Shown here: positions 48,982 to 59,764 of the stretch, in pieces | Layout: each line of letters starts with the position of its first letter | Position numbering within the stretch: position 1 is the first letter of the stretch | Source: Lota lota | Taxonomy: Eukaryota > Chordata > Actinopteri > Gadiformes > Lotidae | NCBI GenBank assembly: GCA_026745465.1 | Contig: JACYXH010000087.1 | Span: 2,127,811-2,191,810 of the forward strand | Direction: 5' to 3' | Length of the DNA: 64,000 bases | The notes under the pieces: generated by a model | What the model saw: the letters and a program-made list of their open reading frames with translations, nothing else | What the model was told of the DNA's origin: nothing | Databases searched by the model: none | Translations under genes and position numbers: made by a program

Positions 48982-51900
48982 GTACCTAGCTGTCAATCTA
49001 TAAGCAGTACCTATCTGTCTCTCTCTCTCTCTCAGCAGTCCCTATCTGTCTATCTCACTCAGCAGTACCTAGCTGTCAATCGATAAGCAGTACCCATCTG
49101 TCTCTCTCTCTCTCTCAGCAGTACCTAGCTGTCAATCTATAAGCAGTACCTATCTGTCTATCTCTCTCAGGTCTGGTAAAGGCAGTGAACACAGCGGTTG
49201 ATCTGGTTGTGGCCCATTTTGGAACCAGCAGAGACCCAGACGTAAAGGTAGGATTACATTATGTTACATTATTTTGCATAATGTAATGTAAATAAAGAAA
49301 ATAAATGTGAACATGATACCTGAAACACTGGTCAGCCTGTAGGTAAAGTTGTACATGATACCTGAAACACTGGTCAGCCTGTAGGTAAATGTGTTCATGA
49401 GACCTGAAACACTGGTCAGCCTGTAGGTAAATGTGTTCATGATACCTGAAACACTGGTCAGCCTGTAGGTAAATGTGTTCATGATACCTGAAACACTGGT
49501 CAGCCTGTAGGTAAATGTGTTCATGATACCTGAAACACTGGTCAGCCTGTAGGTAAATGTGTTCATGAGACCTGAAACACTGGTCAGCCTGTAGGTAAAT
49601 GTGTTCATTAGACCTGAAACACTGGTCAGCCTGTAGGTAAATGTGTTCATGAGACCTGAAACACTGGTCAGCCTGTAGGTAAATGTGTTCATGAGACCTG
49701 AAACACTGGTCAGCCTGTAGGTAAATGTGTTCATGAGACCTGAAACACTGGTCAGGCTATAAGTAAAGGTGTACATGATCACTGATACCATTTCCTTTGC
49801 AATTTATCTAAAGGTTTCCCTGTACTTCTGTGGTTCAACAGCCCACATACTGTAGGGCGTTGATATGAAAACATATTTTTTTGCGATAGCATGACAAAAT
49901 ACATAGAATGAACATCACAAGATATAATGTGTTTATTAATTAGTTCGCCAATCAAATGGATAATTTTTCAACGTAAACTGAAATAGTCATGTTGTTCATT
50001 ACCCAGAATGGCAGAGCAGAACATATTCATAAGAGCCAGGTGTCAGAGTCAGATGAGGAGAATGTAAGCCATTTAGCCGATAGACCCTACATGACTACAT
50101 CACCCACATTCCACATCTGGGATTAATTCATTGATTCATCTTTTCACTTCCTGTCTGGGCATAATCAATTACATTTGATCATTCCCAGGCAAAGTTGGGG
50201 AACAGCTGGGTGAGTCCTAACGTGGGCCACCTGATCCTCAAGTACCTTTGTCCAGCCCTGCGGGAGGTGCTTCAGGACGGGCTGAAGGCCCACCTGTTGG
50301 ACTTGATCGTTGGGCAGCGGCGGTGCCAGCCCTGGAGCCTGGTGGAGGCTTCAACACAGCTGGGTGAGGACAGTTTTAGTGCTGCGTTAGCTGTGCGTGA
50401 GCATGTGTTAGCTGTGTGTTAGCATGTGTTAGCACTGTGTTAGCTTTGTGAAAGCATGTGTTAGTGGTGTGCCAATCATGTTGTGTAATGGCAGTTTCTA
50501 TGCCAACGGTGTACCTATGCTTTATTTCTGCTGTTGGTTGTCTAAAAATACAATTCTCTTAGTTTGAAATGGAAGACTAGATCTGTCAGATAATTCAGAT
50601 GTTTTGAGTCACCCTTCACAGCTTCATTGCTCATGGTTAACATACCATGGGGGGCAGGATAGTCTAGTTGTCGAAAGGTTCGGAGTTCGAACCCAATTGT
50701 TCACCATGGAGGCATCCTTCAGAAGGATGCCTAAGACCCTGTTCCTTAATGACAAATTTGTACTTTTGATTAAATAAACTGAACAGCATCCGTTTGTTCT
50801 GCAGGCCCTTCCACACGTCTGCTCTACACTCTGTTCTCCAAGGTCAGCCAGTTCTCTGAACTCACCAGCCATAGCATGAGGCTAAACGCCTTCATCTTCG
50901 GCTTACTCAAGTGAGTTCCTCCATGCTCCTACATACTCCTCCGTGCTTTCCAAACAGTGCTCTATGCACCATATCTGTCCAGGACACCAGTAGCAATTAA
51001 TGTTTGGTTGACAGCATCTAACCTGTAAGACAACATTACAGCTATTCATCACCATCTGTATGAGCTATATTGTAAAGCATTACAGACTATGTAAATAAAG
51101 TTAATACTTGTACACTTTTTTTAACATTTTGATTATTTACGATTTCACTACCTCAAATGAAGGTGTTTGGTTTCCTTTAAATGCTGAAAATGCAACCTGC
51201 GTTTTTGTGTTGAAATGTCCATGTTTGTTTATGATTATGTCCTGATGTGTTTACTTTTCAGCTTGAGATCTTTGGAATTCTGGTTCAATCATGTCTATAC
51301 ACACGAAGGTCAGATCCTACTTAACATTTGTTTACAGTAGTTTGTTTACAGTAATTTGTTTCTGTTAGTTTTAGCAAAGTAGTTTGGTTACGGGAGTTTG
51401 GTAACAGTAGTTTCTTTACGGTAGTTGTTTATGATAGTTTGGTTATGGTAGCTTTTTTACAGTAGTTTGGTTAAGGTAGATTGGTTATGATAGTTTGATT
51501 TACAATAGTTTGGTAACAGTAGATTGTTTAAAGTAGTTTACAGTAGTTTGTTTACAGCATGGTTGAGGTAATTGGGTTATGGTAGTTTGTTTACAGTAGT
51601 TGACATTAGTTTGATTAAAGAGCAAGTTTTTCAAGCCACTGTTTCAGCTGGAATTCTAAAACTCTGATATTTAAAAAATGTGTTTTGGGCTGACAGTTCT
51701 AGGAAGTAGGGGGGACCTGTTATCCCATGGTTATGACCCACACCAACTTTGTGATACTTTTTTAGTACAGTCGTTCTGTATGAGCGTTAAAAGGAGCGAT
51801 GTTGTATATGAAATGCGCCACACCCCTTGGAATTATACTATAAGTGTCCGAGAAGCTTAACCCTCACTCGGACGTAGACATCCAATTAAACCGCTGCTTG

Positions 51901-54900
51901 GACGGAGCTTCACCATCCACACACACCATATTGTAATACTACAGGCGTCCAGGAAGTCTAACGCTCTCTCAGACGCAAACATCCAAATCAACGGTTGCCC
52001 ATAACGAGCTCCACACATCCGCACATACACACACACTGTGGCGTATACTATAAGTGTCCAAGAAGCTTAACTTTCTCTCGGACGCCTCATCCACTGCCCA
52101 GACAGAGTTTTACATGCCCACACCTCGCCACCGGTGTCCCTTGGTAGGGACATCGAAGTGTTTCGGAAAAGGCGCTTCTACGTCATGAAAAGAATGCGAC
52201 CTGTCTTCGCAGCAGAGTGGAACGTTCACATAGTGTTTTGGGGAGACTGGCAAAAACCTTTTTCTAAATGACGGTGTTATTTTAGTAACAGTGAAAGCAT
52301 CGATTTCTGTTGACGACCATAAAATACATATTACCACGTTTAAAACAAAAATTAAAATGGATTTGGGTTCACTTGCTCTTTAAGGTAGTTTGTTTAGAGT
52401 AGTTTACGGCAGTTTGGTTATGGTAGTTTGTTTTCAATAATTTGGTTACGGTAGTTTTGGTTATGGTACTTTGGTAACAGTAGTTTGTTTGCGGTAGTTT
52501 GTTTACAGTAGCTTGGTTACAATAGTTTGGTTATGGTAGTTCAGTTGCGGTACTAATTCCTGTGTTTTTTTCTCCTCAGATATAGTCGCTGCTCACTACG
52601 ACCAGCGGGGTTTCCTGGCCCTGTCGCAGGGTCCGTGTCGGGCGCTGTTTGAGGAGCTGCTGCTGCTGCTGCAGCCTCTCTCTCTACTGCCCTTTGACCT
52701 GGACGTACTGTTTGAGTCCCACCTCCTCCAGAAAGACCAAGAGCACCTCCTCCGCAAGCTGCAGCTCTGCTCTGTCGACCAATCAACACGCTCCACTTTC
52801 CAGCTCATGAGAGGGTGGGGCGCTGCTGTGACCCAATCACTGAAAGAGGGTGGAGAGGCCAAGAAGGAGAGAGCAGGGCTAAGAAGAGAAGGAACGTGGC
52901 CGAGGATGGAGGGGACAGGTGGCAGTAGAGATGGAGGGAACAATGTTGTTGCGACAACAGCCATTGTCAGCAGACAGACCATGGTTGATCTGTGGCCCAA
53001 GAGAGGGATGAGTGGCCAGAGGATGAAAGGTGTAGGCGAAGAGAGCCATGGAGAGGATGGAGAAAGAGACAGAAATAAGGAGAGAGAGAGGGACTTGGAC
53101 CGCCAAGCGGGCTGGTGGTACCAACTTATGCAGTCCTCCCAGGTCTACATCGACCAATCAGCCGAGGGGTCAAAGTTCATCAAAAGTGAAAAGAAGAGGA
53201 AGTCATCGGAGAGAAGGCAGCCTCCTCCAACCAGAGAGGGCATCATTGAAGGGGCCGAGTCAAAGCAGGAAGCAGAAGAACACGTAGGCAAAAGAAACCT
53301 CAAAGCCTCCACTGCAGAAGCGCGTTCCAGACCTTCGTGGATGGGAAGCCCTCCAGAATCTGTCCTCAGCCAGGAGAAAGAGACCATTGCTACTCAGGCT
53401 GCTGGGCCTGGGGCCGAGGCCCAATCCGCAGCCATCCCAGCAGAAAGCCCACTCTGGGGCAGGCTGTTTGGATCGACCCTCGGCTCACCTTCTAGGAAGG
53501 AGGGAGCCCAACAGAGACCCAAGAAGAGCAGGCGAGTGTTGAAATGTGGTGGTATTCAGGCCTTTAACTCTGTAGAACATAAGTACTTATGCTGAATGAG
53601 GCCTTTTACACTGTAGACAGTAGTTAATGGTGGATGTGCGCAGCTAAAAAGCATCCTCAGGAAGACCATGCGACCAAACACATCAAGCCATTAGTCTCAT
53701 TAGACTCATGTTGTAGCGATGGGCCTTTCACACATGCACCGAAAGTCTGAACTCCTCTGTAATCCCCGGTGGGGCTGTATGTGTGAACAAAAATGTCAGA
53801 ATCTGCCCCTCCGGAGTTGAATCTACCAGGCCCCCTAGTCTAAAGTCTGGAGAATCGGAGAGTCTGAGAATTCACAACGAGCGATTGGGCGTGTTGCTGA
53901 CGTGTTGATGACGTTTCTATCATATGACCGGGTGCACGGAGTGTAGCTGCTTCAAACTTTTCTCTTCTGGCCTGTCTTTTGCATTTCAACTTCTTTCTGA
54001 TTTCCACTCCTCTGTTGATATTGCGGATACGTCTCAATAAATGCAGTATTGATATCACCGCAAAAAGAGTCAGCATTAGGGAGTTGTAAACAAAACACTG
54101 CGACTTCCGCTGCATACTTTTTGCGTTACATCCTGCCACCTACATGCTCTGATCATGCCCCACCCCTCGCCTTAAGTATACGGAGTATCTCCAATATGTG
54201 TGAACACGTCTGATACGGCTTATCTCCTGTTGTGTGTTGCATGTGTGAAAGGGCAACTCCTGATCATCTTTGGACCTGATTCTTCATGCGTGAAAGGCCT
54301 ATAGTTAAGTCAGATGAGACTCTGTATCGATCTTAGAATGACAGTGTAGCAATGTCCATTTACTACACGTCACCTAGGTGGCTTTTCCCACTCCACCTAG
54401 GTGACTTTCCTTGGGCTCCTCCAAACCAATTGGACACAGGGTGGTGATGTTGAAAATCCGGTTTATTGTAATGGTTGTATAGAATGAGGCATGCAGATGG
54501 TGCTCCATGCTGCCATGCCGGAGAGCTCTTTCTGAGTGTGTGTGGTGGTGGCTGGCTTAACCTGTGCACACTGATTGCTCAATGTGCAACAGGTGTGCAG
54601 CCCCACCCAGCCCCAGAGTCCAATCAGTCTGACTCGGGCCAGGTGAGGCTGCTTAAACCAGCCACCATCCACACACACTCCCACAGACAGTTATATTATA
54701 ATTATAGTAGTCTTATTGTATTGGTATAGTAATATATTATATAAGTATAGTATACTATTATAGTAGTAGTGTGACTTCACTTGTGCTGTCAAAATAATGT
54801 TATTGTAGTCATTATTATAAACTATACAATCCAATAATGTGCATGTTTAGTAATGTTTGTTCTGTTCTGACCATTCAAGGCCACCATCCGGCTGGCTCGG

Positions 54901-56021
54901 CCTCGATCGATCGGTTCTTGACCTTATGACCCTGACCACTGGTTCAGGAACAGGAAAAAAAGGGTCTCCACCTTTACCCAATCAGAGCAAAGCCCTGAAT
55001 CCAACTTCTGTAAGCAACCAGCTATCTCCATGGTGAGTAAATATAACATGGTTGCATGGTAAAGTGGTGGTGGAGTTGTTAGGTATTTACTCTTTAGGTC
55101 ATTTGTCATCATTGCAATACCTTATTCTTGTGAAGACTGTAGCATTACTTGGGTTAATAGCGGCCTGCTAGATTAGGGTGCACAAATTAAAATGTTATGT
55201 TAACACCGTGGATAAATGGGAACATTTGGGAACTCTGAAGATGTAATAGAAAAGCAAAATGCAAAAATGATTGGAGGTCCCTCACAGCTGAGCAATAACA
55301 AAGTGGAGAACACTTTCTGGAAGAACCACTTTCCATTACTACAGACAACGATGAGCAACAATACTAATAATACTTTATTTTAATACTTTACTTTAATACT
55401 GTACTGTTGATCATTGCCTTTACCCCTAAAACTGTTTAGCCAAGCTGCAGCCCTCAAATGGGAGAATTTCTCAACTTCTTTGTGCAGTCAGACCATCGCA
55501 ACCTTCAATAAGGCAACGCAGACTCTTTATAATTATTTGCAAAATTTGAGCCCAACTCGCCAGCTGCCAGCAGTACAATCCTGGAGGTTTACATGGTCAC
55601 ATTCCAGGTGTTCTTTTGTGGTTTTGTTGTGCCGCTCCTACTTTGATTGTTTGATTGTGATTGTTGTGGAACAACGGAGATAATGTAGGGCAACTACTGT
55701 CCAGTACTTGCTGCTTGTGGCACCCACATTTCTGCTCTCCGTTAAAAAATATATATATACTATAATATATATTACTAATCATATCCAAGCATAACTTGCA
55801 TGTATAAAGATAAAGAGTAATTTCCTTTACCTCTTGTCTACAGTGAGGTGCGAGCATTGTGTCACCATATAGCCACTGAACCAGGCCATCTGAGCTTCCA
55901 CAAAGGGGACGTACTGAAGGTTTTGAACAAGGCCAACCCTGACTGGCTGCTGTGCTCCCTGGGCTGTAGCCAGGGCCTTGTGCCCATTGTCTACATCACC
56001 CTGGAACATACGGAGAACTGA
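41445..56021 (+). CDS. rusc2: RUN and SH3 domain-containing protein 2 (iporin), complete
   Basis: Coding exons: 41445-42899, 43763-44258, 44970-45638, 47506-47691, 47875-48000, 49171-49247, 50189-50363, 50805-50910, 51262-51308, 52580-53531, 54880-55032, 55844-56021. Phases agree throughout and give 1,540 codons with the stop, near the mammalian length of about 1,500. RUSC2 is a cytosolic adaptor (iporin) that binds Rab1 and the golgin GM130 in early secretory traffic. The order is a long disordered N-terminus, RUN domain and C-terminal SH3. All introns are GT-AG except the one after 53,531, which I read as GC-AG (AGCAG|GCGAGT). The start at 41445 ([20 protein letters not shown]) matches the family start. 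An in-frame upstream ATG at 41301 is separated by a 29-base C run and is probably not used. Confidence 0.94.
43058..43225 (+). mobile_element. tRNA-derived SINE in rusc2 intron
   Basis: A pol III A-box-like start (GGGCGTCTTGGTGGTCAACC) and a B box (GGTTCGATTTCGACC) are followed by the tail TTATTCCCTGTCTTTTCC and CCATTAAATGCATATATAAA. This is the layout of common percomorph tRNA-SINEs. Confidence 0.75.
43655..43704 (+). repeat. (TA)n/(TATG)n microsatellite
   Basis: Simple tandem repeat shortly before the rusc2 exon 2 acceptor. Confidence 0.9.
43763..47691 (+). CDS. rusc2: rusc2 exons 2-4: disordered middle region
   Basis: Exon 2 (43763-44258) contains [20 protein letters not shown] and [15 protein letters not shown]. 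Exon 3 (44970-45638) contains [20 protein letters not shown] and [12 protein letters not shown]. Exon 4 (47506-47691) contains [20 protein letters not shown] and RRNVFDFP. All are recognisable RUSC2 blocks. I placed the exon 4 acceptor at 47,505 rather than the CCCCCCAG at 47,524, because HHLSPQ is conserved and the phase fits. The intron before exon 4 ends in an AG-free tract of about 800 nt. Confidence 0.88.
44441..44882. mobile_element. Probable non-autonomous DNA transposon containing a (TA)n run
   Basis: It starts CACCAGGGGCGGGTCTAAAG and ends near CTGGAATCGCCCCGGCCTC, imperfect inverted termini of a type seen in fish elements. It includes an internal (TA)n at 44,748-44,793. No coding capacity. 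Ends are approximate. Confidence 0.45.
45639..46800 (+). other. Proximal part of rusc2 intron 3
   Basis: No exon, RNA gene or clear repeat was recognised in this mostly unique sequence. The last AG before the next acceptor is at 46,684-46,685. Confidence 0.6.
46801..47420 (+). repeat. CACCCTACCATCACCCTACC minisatellite before the rusc2 exon 4 acceptor
   Basis: Tens of degenerate units of CCTACCAACACCCTACATCA and CCCCAAACCTACCATCACC type. It is almost free of G and wholly free of AG. It opens long Pro/Thr frames that are artefacts. Confidence 0.92.
47775..47868 (+). repeat. (GT)n microsatellite filling the rusc2 exon 4-5 intron
   Basis: About 46 GT units immediately precede the acceptor GGGAGCAG| in a 183-bp intron. 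In transcript sense it is a UG repeat. Confidence 0.95.
47875..53531 (+). CDS. rusc2: rusc2 exons 5-10: RUN domain and following linker
   Basis: Exon 5 (47875-48000) encodes [20 protein letters not shown]. Exons 6-9 (49171-49247, 50189-50363, 50805-50910, 51262-51308) and the start of exon 10 encode the helical RUN domain: [103 protein letters not shown] domains bind small GTPases. Exon 10 (52580-53531) continues with a basic/acidic linker including [20 protein letters not shown] and [10 protein letters not shown], both RUSC2 signatures. The last codon is split AG|G across a GC-AG intron. Confidence 0.9.
48060..49168 (+). repeat. Pyrimidine-rich repeat copying the rusc2 exon 6 3' splice site
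   Basis: About thirty degenerate units of CTATCTGTCTATCTCTCTCAG CAGT type, including a pure (CT)n at about 48,909-48,977. The real acceptor at 49,170 (CTGTCTATCTCTCTCAG|) is the last unit. Confidence 0.88.
49296..49775 (+). repeat. 42-bp minisatellite in rusc2 intron 6
   Basis: About eleven near-identical units (TGAGACCTGAAACACTGGTC then AGCCTGTAGGTAAATGTGTT) differ at only one or two sites, so the array is recent. There are no spacers, so it is not a CRISPR array. Confidence 0.95.
50646..50785 (+). mobile_element. tRNA-derived SINE next to the rusc2 exon 8 acceptor
   Basis: GGCAGGATAGTCTAGTTGTCG and the B-box-like GAGTTCGAACCC are followed by a hairpin region (GGAGGCATCCTTCAGAAGGA) and an AT-rich tail. 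It ends only about 20 bp upstream of the exon at 50,805. Confidence 0.55.
51310..52555 (+). repeat. GTAGTTTGGTTACGGTAGTT minisatellite, split by a transposon
   Basis: Degenerate TTTACAGTAGTTTGGTTA-type units occur at 51,330-51,614 and again at 52,384-52,555. The 769 bp between them is an inserted element. Confidence 0.85.
51615..52383. mobile_element. Inverted-repeat DNA transposon (non-autonomous) in rusc2 intron 9
   Basis: The ends are perfect inverted repeats TTAAAGAGCAAGT (51,615) and ACTTGCTCTTTAA (52,371-52,383). Inside, a segment containing GTCCGAGAAGCTTAACCCTC and GGACG motifs recurs about three times (51,840, 51,945, 52,045). No transposase. Confidence 0.8.
53722..54302. mobile_element. 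Inverted-repeat DNA transposon in the rusc2 GC-AG intron
   Basis: It starts GGGCCTTTCACACATGCACC and ends TTCATGCGTGAAAGGCCTA, with internal CCCCTCCGGAGTTGAAT-like palindromic motifs. It is related to the element at 29,114-29,887. Confidence 0.7.
54880..56021 (+). CDS. rusc2: rusc2 exons 11-12: SH3 domain and C-terminus
   Basis: Exon 11 (54880-55032) encodes [20 protein letters not shown] and a Pro/Ser tail ending SP plus a split Cys codon. Exon 12 (55844-56021) encodes [32 protein letters not shown] and [10 protein letters not shown], the compact divergent SH3 of RUSC proteins. The stop is TGA at 56019-56021. The donor is CCATG|GTGAGT at 55,033; the nearer GTAAGC at 55,010 would break the frame. 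Confidence 0.9.
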
Positions 56022-56504
56022 CTTTGAACCACAACGTCCTGAACAGCCAAGAAGCAAAGGCAAACAACACTGGAGACAGAGGGCACCCTTATTACATACA
56101 AACTTGAGACAAAACTGCATTTTCCAGTTAGACCTGGCGGAGTTAATGATTGGTAGATGGTTGGTCTGATCACTTAACATCCACTAACTTCAGAAAAAAA
56201 ACTATAAAAACATGAAGATGTACAGAAACATGCAGTGCAAGCATGTAGACACAAAGCATACCCTTAATCTTTGCTCTAAGCTTACATTCATATACAGTAT
56301 ATCTTATATGCATGCGTACACTGCCCTGTTAGGAAGTATGCCCGAGCACTATTGCAAACTAAAACGTGTACAAACTAAAACTAAACCTGTACATAATATC
56401 CATGTTTTGGGCTTTTGTGACAGAATGTTGTCCTGCTAGCCACAGGTGATGGTGATCACAGTGTGTCCAAGCTGCCCTCCTCTGTGCTCCCTGTAGCTCA
56501 CCAT

Positions 56505-56696
56505 GTACCTAGCGGTCTACGCCCATCCTAGGGCTATCTGCTGATAAATAAGCTCTTCTTTCTGCATAGACAGCTTTTTTGTTATTTTGTTAGGAAAATG
56601 GTACCTAGCGGTCTACGCCCATCCTAGGGCTATCTGCTGATAAATAAGCTCTCCTTTCTGCATAGACAGCTTTTTTGTTATTTTGTTAGGAAAATG
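56505..56696 (+). repeat. 96-bp tandem duplication downstream of rusc2
   Basis: Two copies beginning GTACCTAGCGGTCTACGCCC at 56,505 and 56,601 differ at about one base (TCTTCT/TCTCCT), so the duplication is recent. Confidence 0.95.
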
Positions 56697-57845
56697 GTTA
56701 ACAGATTTAAAGACTTTATATATTGATGGCCATGTGTTTGTGAAGTCGATTACTTGCGCACTGTGAGGAGTGTCGGAAGTCAATCTTTTCTCCAGGAAAG
56801 AAAAACGGCACATCCTCCAATCCGACTCCCTTTGGTTTATGAGTCGGAAAAGGAAAAGGAATAGCATCCTATGACATTTGTCTGCAATTCATCTTTGATT
56901 TTTGTAAGATCAAAGAGGATTAGTTTAATGGTCCTCTATTAAGGGGTCACGGATGTCTATGCCTTAGAGTGCTTGACACGGAACCGTTTGTTGGAAAACT
57001 GAAAGCTGTTAAACTCACTTTGGTCTAAATATTCAGTCAAAGCTTTGACAGGTTTATTTGAATGTTTTATTTGCATCAATGGTGTAAAGAAAAACATAAA
57101 ATGTAGAGCAACAGAAGTGTGGCCTTTGTTGAAAACTGAACTGACACAACTCACATACTTGAGTAAATGTTATTAATTATTATATTATATGTTTCAGTCC
57201 GAATAACACAAAATTTTAAACTGGAAAATGTATATTTACGCCTTAATGAAAACTTAAGAAAAATGGTACATAACAATATGTATTTTTTTGTTACAGTCCT
57301 ATTTATTTGTCATTATTTTTGGCACATTGCATTCTTGGTTGAAATACTGATGTATTTCGTATTTCTGACAGAAATAAGAAAATATAGAAATATCACAACT
57401 AATGTATTTAATGTGTGATTAGCACAGGAAGCAATTATAAGCTGAAACACCAATGCTTAAATCTTTCCCACCGCATGTCATGTGATCATCCTGTCAGGTG
57501 ACTGTATTGCCAGGTGATGCCAGGACATGGGGATAGGTAGCAGGTGCGGTGGCTGTCAATCAGCTCTCTGCCAGTCTTCCAGGACAGGAACACTTGCAGG
57601 GTTCTTGGACACCAACATTGGGCCAGTTGGAGGTTGTTGGCTGTTGTCAGATGAAGGTTTTTGTGGTGAACACGTTGAATCTGTTTTGGCCAACTTCGAC
57701 CAACATTCTCAAGTTGGGTGTTTGTTGGGGCAGTGTGCAAGCACCTTTGCTGACATCATAATGGCTCTACCAATGACAAACCTACGTTTACATTGCTTTG
57801 GCAATTTAAGTGTAGGTTTACATTAGGAGAGAGGGTCTATATTAT

Positions 57846-57850
<5 letters not shown>

Positions 57851-57903
<53 letters not shown>
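57851..57903 (+). repeat. (GA)n microsatellite
   Basis: About 26 GA units. Confidence 0.95.
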
Positions 57904-57907
<4 letters not shown>

Positions 57908-58818
57908 TGTAGAGGTCTGGCGGTATCTTCCTCATGTACATAATACCAGTGACACCGTGCTTCTATTTGTCCCTGTGCTGTATGAAGTTTACCTGGTAAA
58001 CATTATTAAACTACTGTGGATGTTAATAACAAAGTACTATTTGTCCTTCTTGTCTGAGCTGAGCTAGTTAATTTCTTAATTGGTTTGTGTGTCAGGTTTT
58101 GTTCCACCACTAGATCGGGCTGTTGTGTTAAAGTTTCTGGTGAATAGATTCACTTTGTACCAGTTCCTCTGTTTAAGCGCTGCAGATAGCGCCTCTTTGG
58201 TTTGTAGTTTGTCCAGATGGGCCATATAAACCAAAACGTCTCGGTCTTCGAAATTCCAGAGATGATGTTTCAAGTCAGAAGAGGCTGATTGTGTGGTAGG
58301 CTTAGTGATAATGTAAGTTAAATAATATAACTAACTTACTTAACTAACTAACTTGCTGAACACGGCAGATGAAAGGGGAACATAATATCGAGGATGCTTT
58401 CTTTGCTAATGCTAGCATTGTCAATGCTTTCATCTTGATGTCTTAGTATTACTGGCTACGGTAAATAGTTAATGGTTGATACGGTTAGTTTCGGAAAGGG
58501 TAAACCTTATCTTGATTCCTCATTTGGTTCATTTAACATATTGTATAGTACCGCTCTTAGACAATAGAGGGCAGTGTTGATACTTAAGAGGCCATGGTCC
58601 GTGTGAGGGATGACTGTCGTGTCTGACAAAATAATCAGTGAACTGTAGTTACTTGCTAATAAAATGACCAGGAAAATATAAATTTAAATTTAAATATGTG
58701 AGTGAAAGGCAAAGTCAATATATGCCGACATTAACATGAAACGTGATACTAGGATCTGTTTTCCAAACAAAACCATGTCTAGTCTCCATCGGCTCGGATG
58801 GAAATCAGTAAGAGACCA

Positions 58819-58937
<119 letters not shown>

Positions 58938-59764
58938 CAACCTACTGGGGCACAGGGGGAGTTGTTGCAACAATGGACTTAATTGTATTTGACAAGAGCT
59001 CATGAAGTATGTGATGATTAGTAGACTGATGTTTCCAGATCTCTGAGCCCTCAAGCTATAGCAGCACTAACACTCCGAAGGCTGTGGACGATCAATCATT
59101 ATGACCTCATAAACGAGATGTCTCACTCCATCTTAAACTCATAAACCTCTCCGTTTAGATCAAAGTGTTTGCCTTTGTTTCCATCACATCACACATCCAT
59201 TCATTTTACCGTTGGCTGTAGCGTAGCGTAAAGAAAAGAGTTAAATATGTCCATCAGTATGTAGCACAGCAGAAGTAAAGAGCCCTTATATAGACTCACT
59301 AGAGAACAGAACAGATGCTCCATACTCAAAGTATTTTCTAGTTAGATAGACTGTTGGCCAACTCCAAACTTACAGTAAAACACCCAATTATCCAGATTCC
59401 AGAGTATCATAGTAATTATATAATTATTAATCAGTTTGTGTCAGGCAGCCAAACCAATGCAGAGCACGATGTCAGATAACAACATACTCCTGTTTATGCT
59501 TTCAAACTACACACAAGCACGCAAAATATAAAAATATGCAAATGTTCTAAATTATTTTCATGAATTGATCAGGCATGTAACCTGCAACCTCAGTGTTTAC
59601 TATAAACAACCTCCCACTCATTTCCATATGGCTGAGAGTAATACCGTTTATAAGGAGAAAAACCTTCAGCACCGTTGATAAGGAGACAAGTGTTGATAAG
59701 GAGACAATCATTCACAAGGAGACAAGGTAATAAGGAAAGGTAGTGGTGCGTCTCCAGGGTTAGG

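Noticed and set aside
49264-49791. Regular 42-bp array resembling a CRISPR or a repeat protein
   Set aside because: Direct repeats have no variable spacers, the setting is a vertebrate intron and the frame has no start context; it is a minisatellite.
55010-55011. GTAAGC donor in rusc2 exon 11
   Set aside because: Using it gives phase 0, which conflicts with the SH3 exon; the donor at 55,033 restores phase and the conserved Cys-Glu-Val junction.
57527-57826. Plus-strand 99-residue frame downstream of rusc2
   Set aside because: Unremarkable composition, an overlapping second frame of similar length, no splice or family support.
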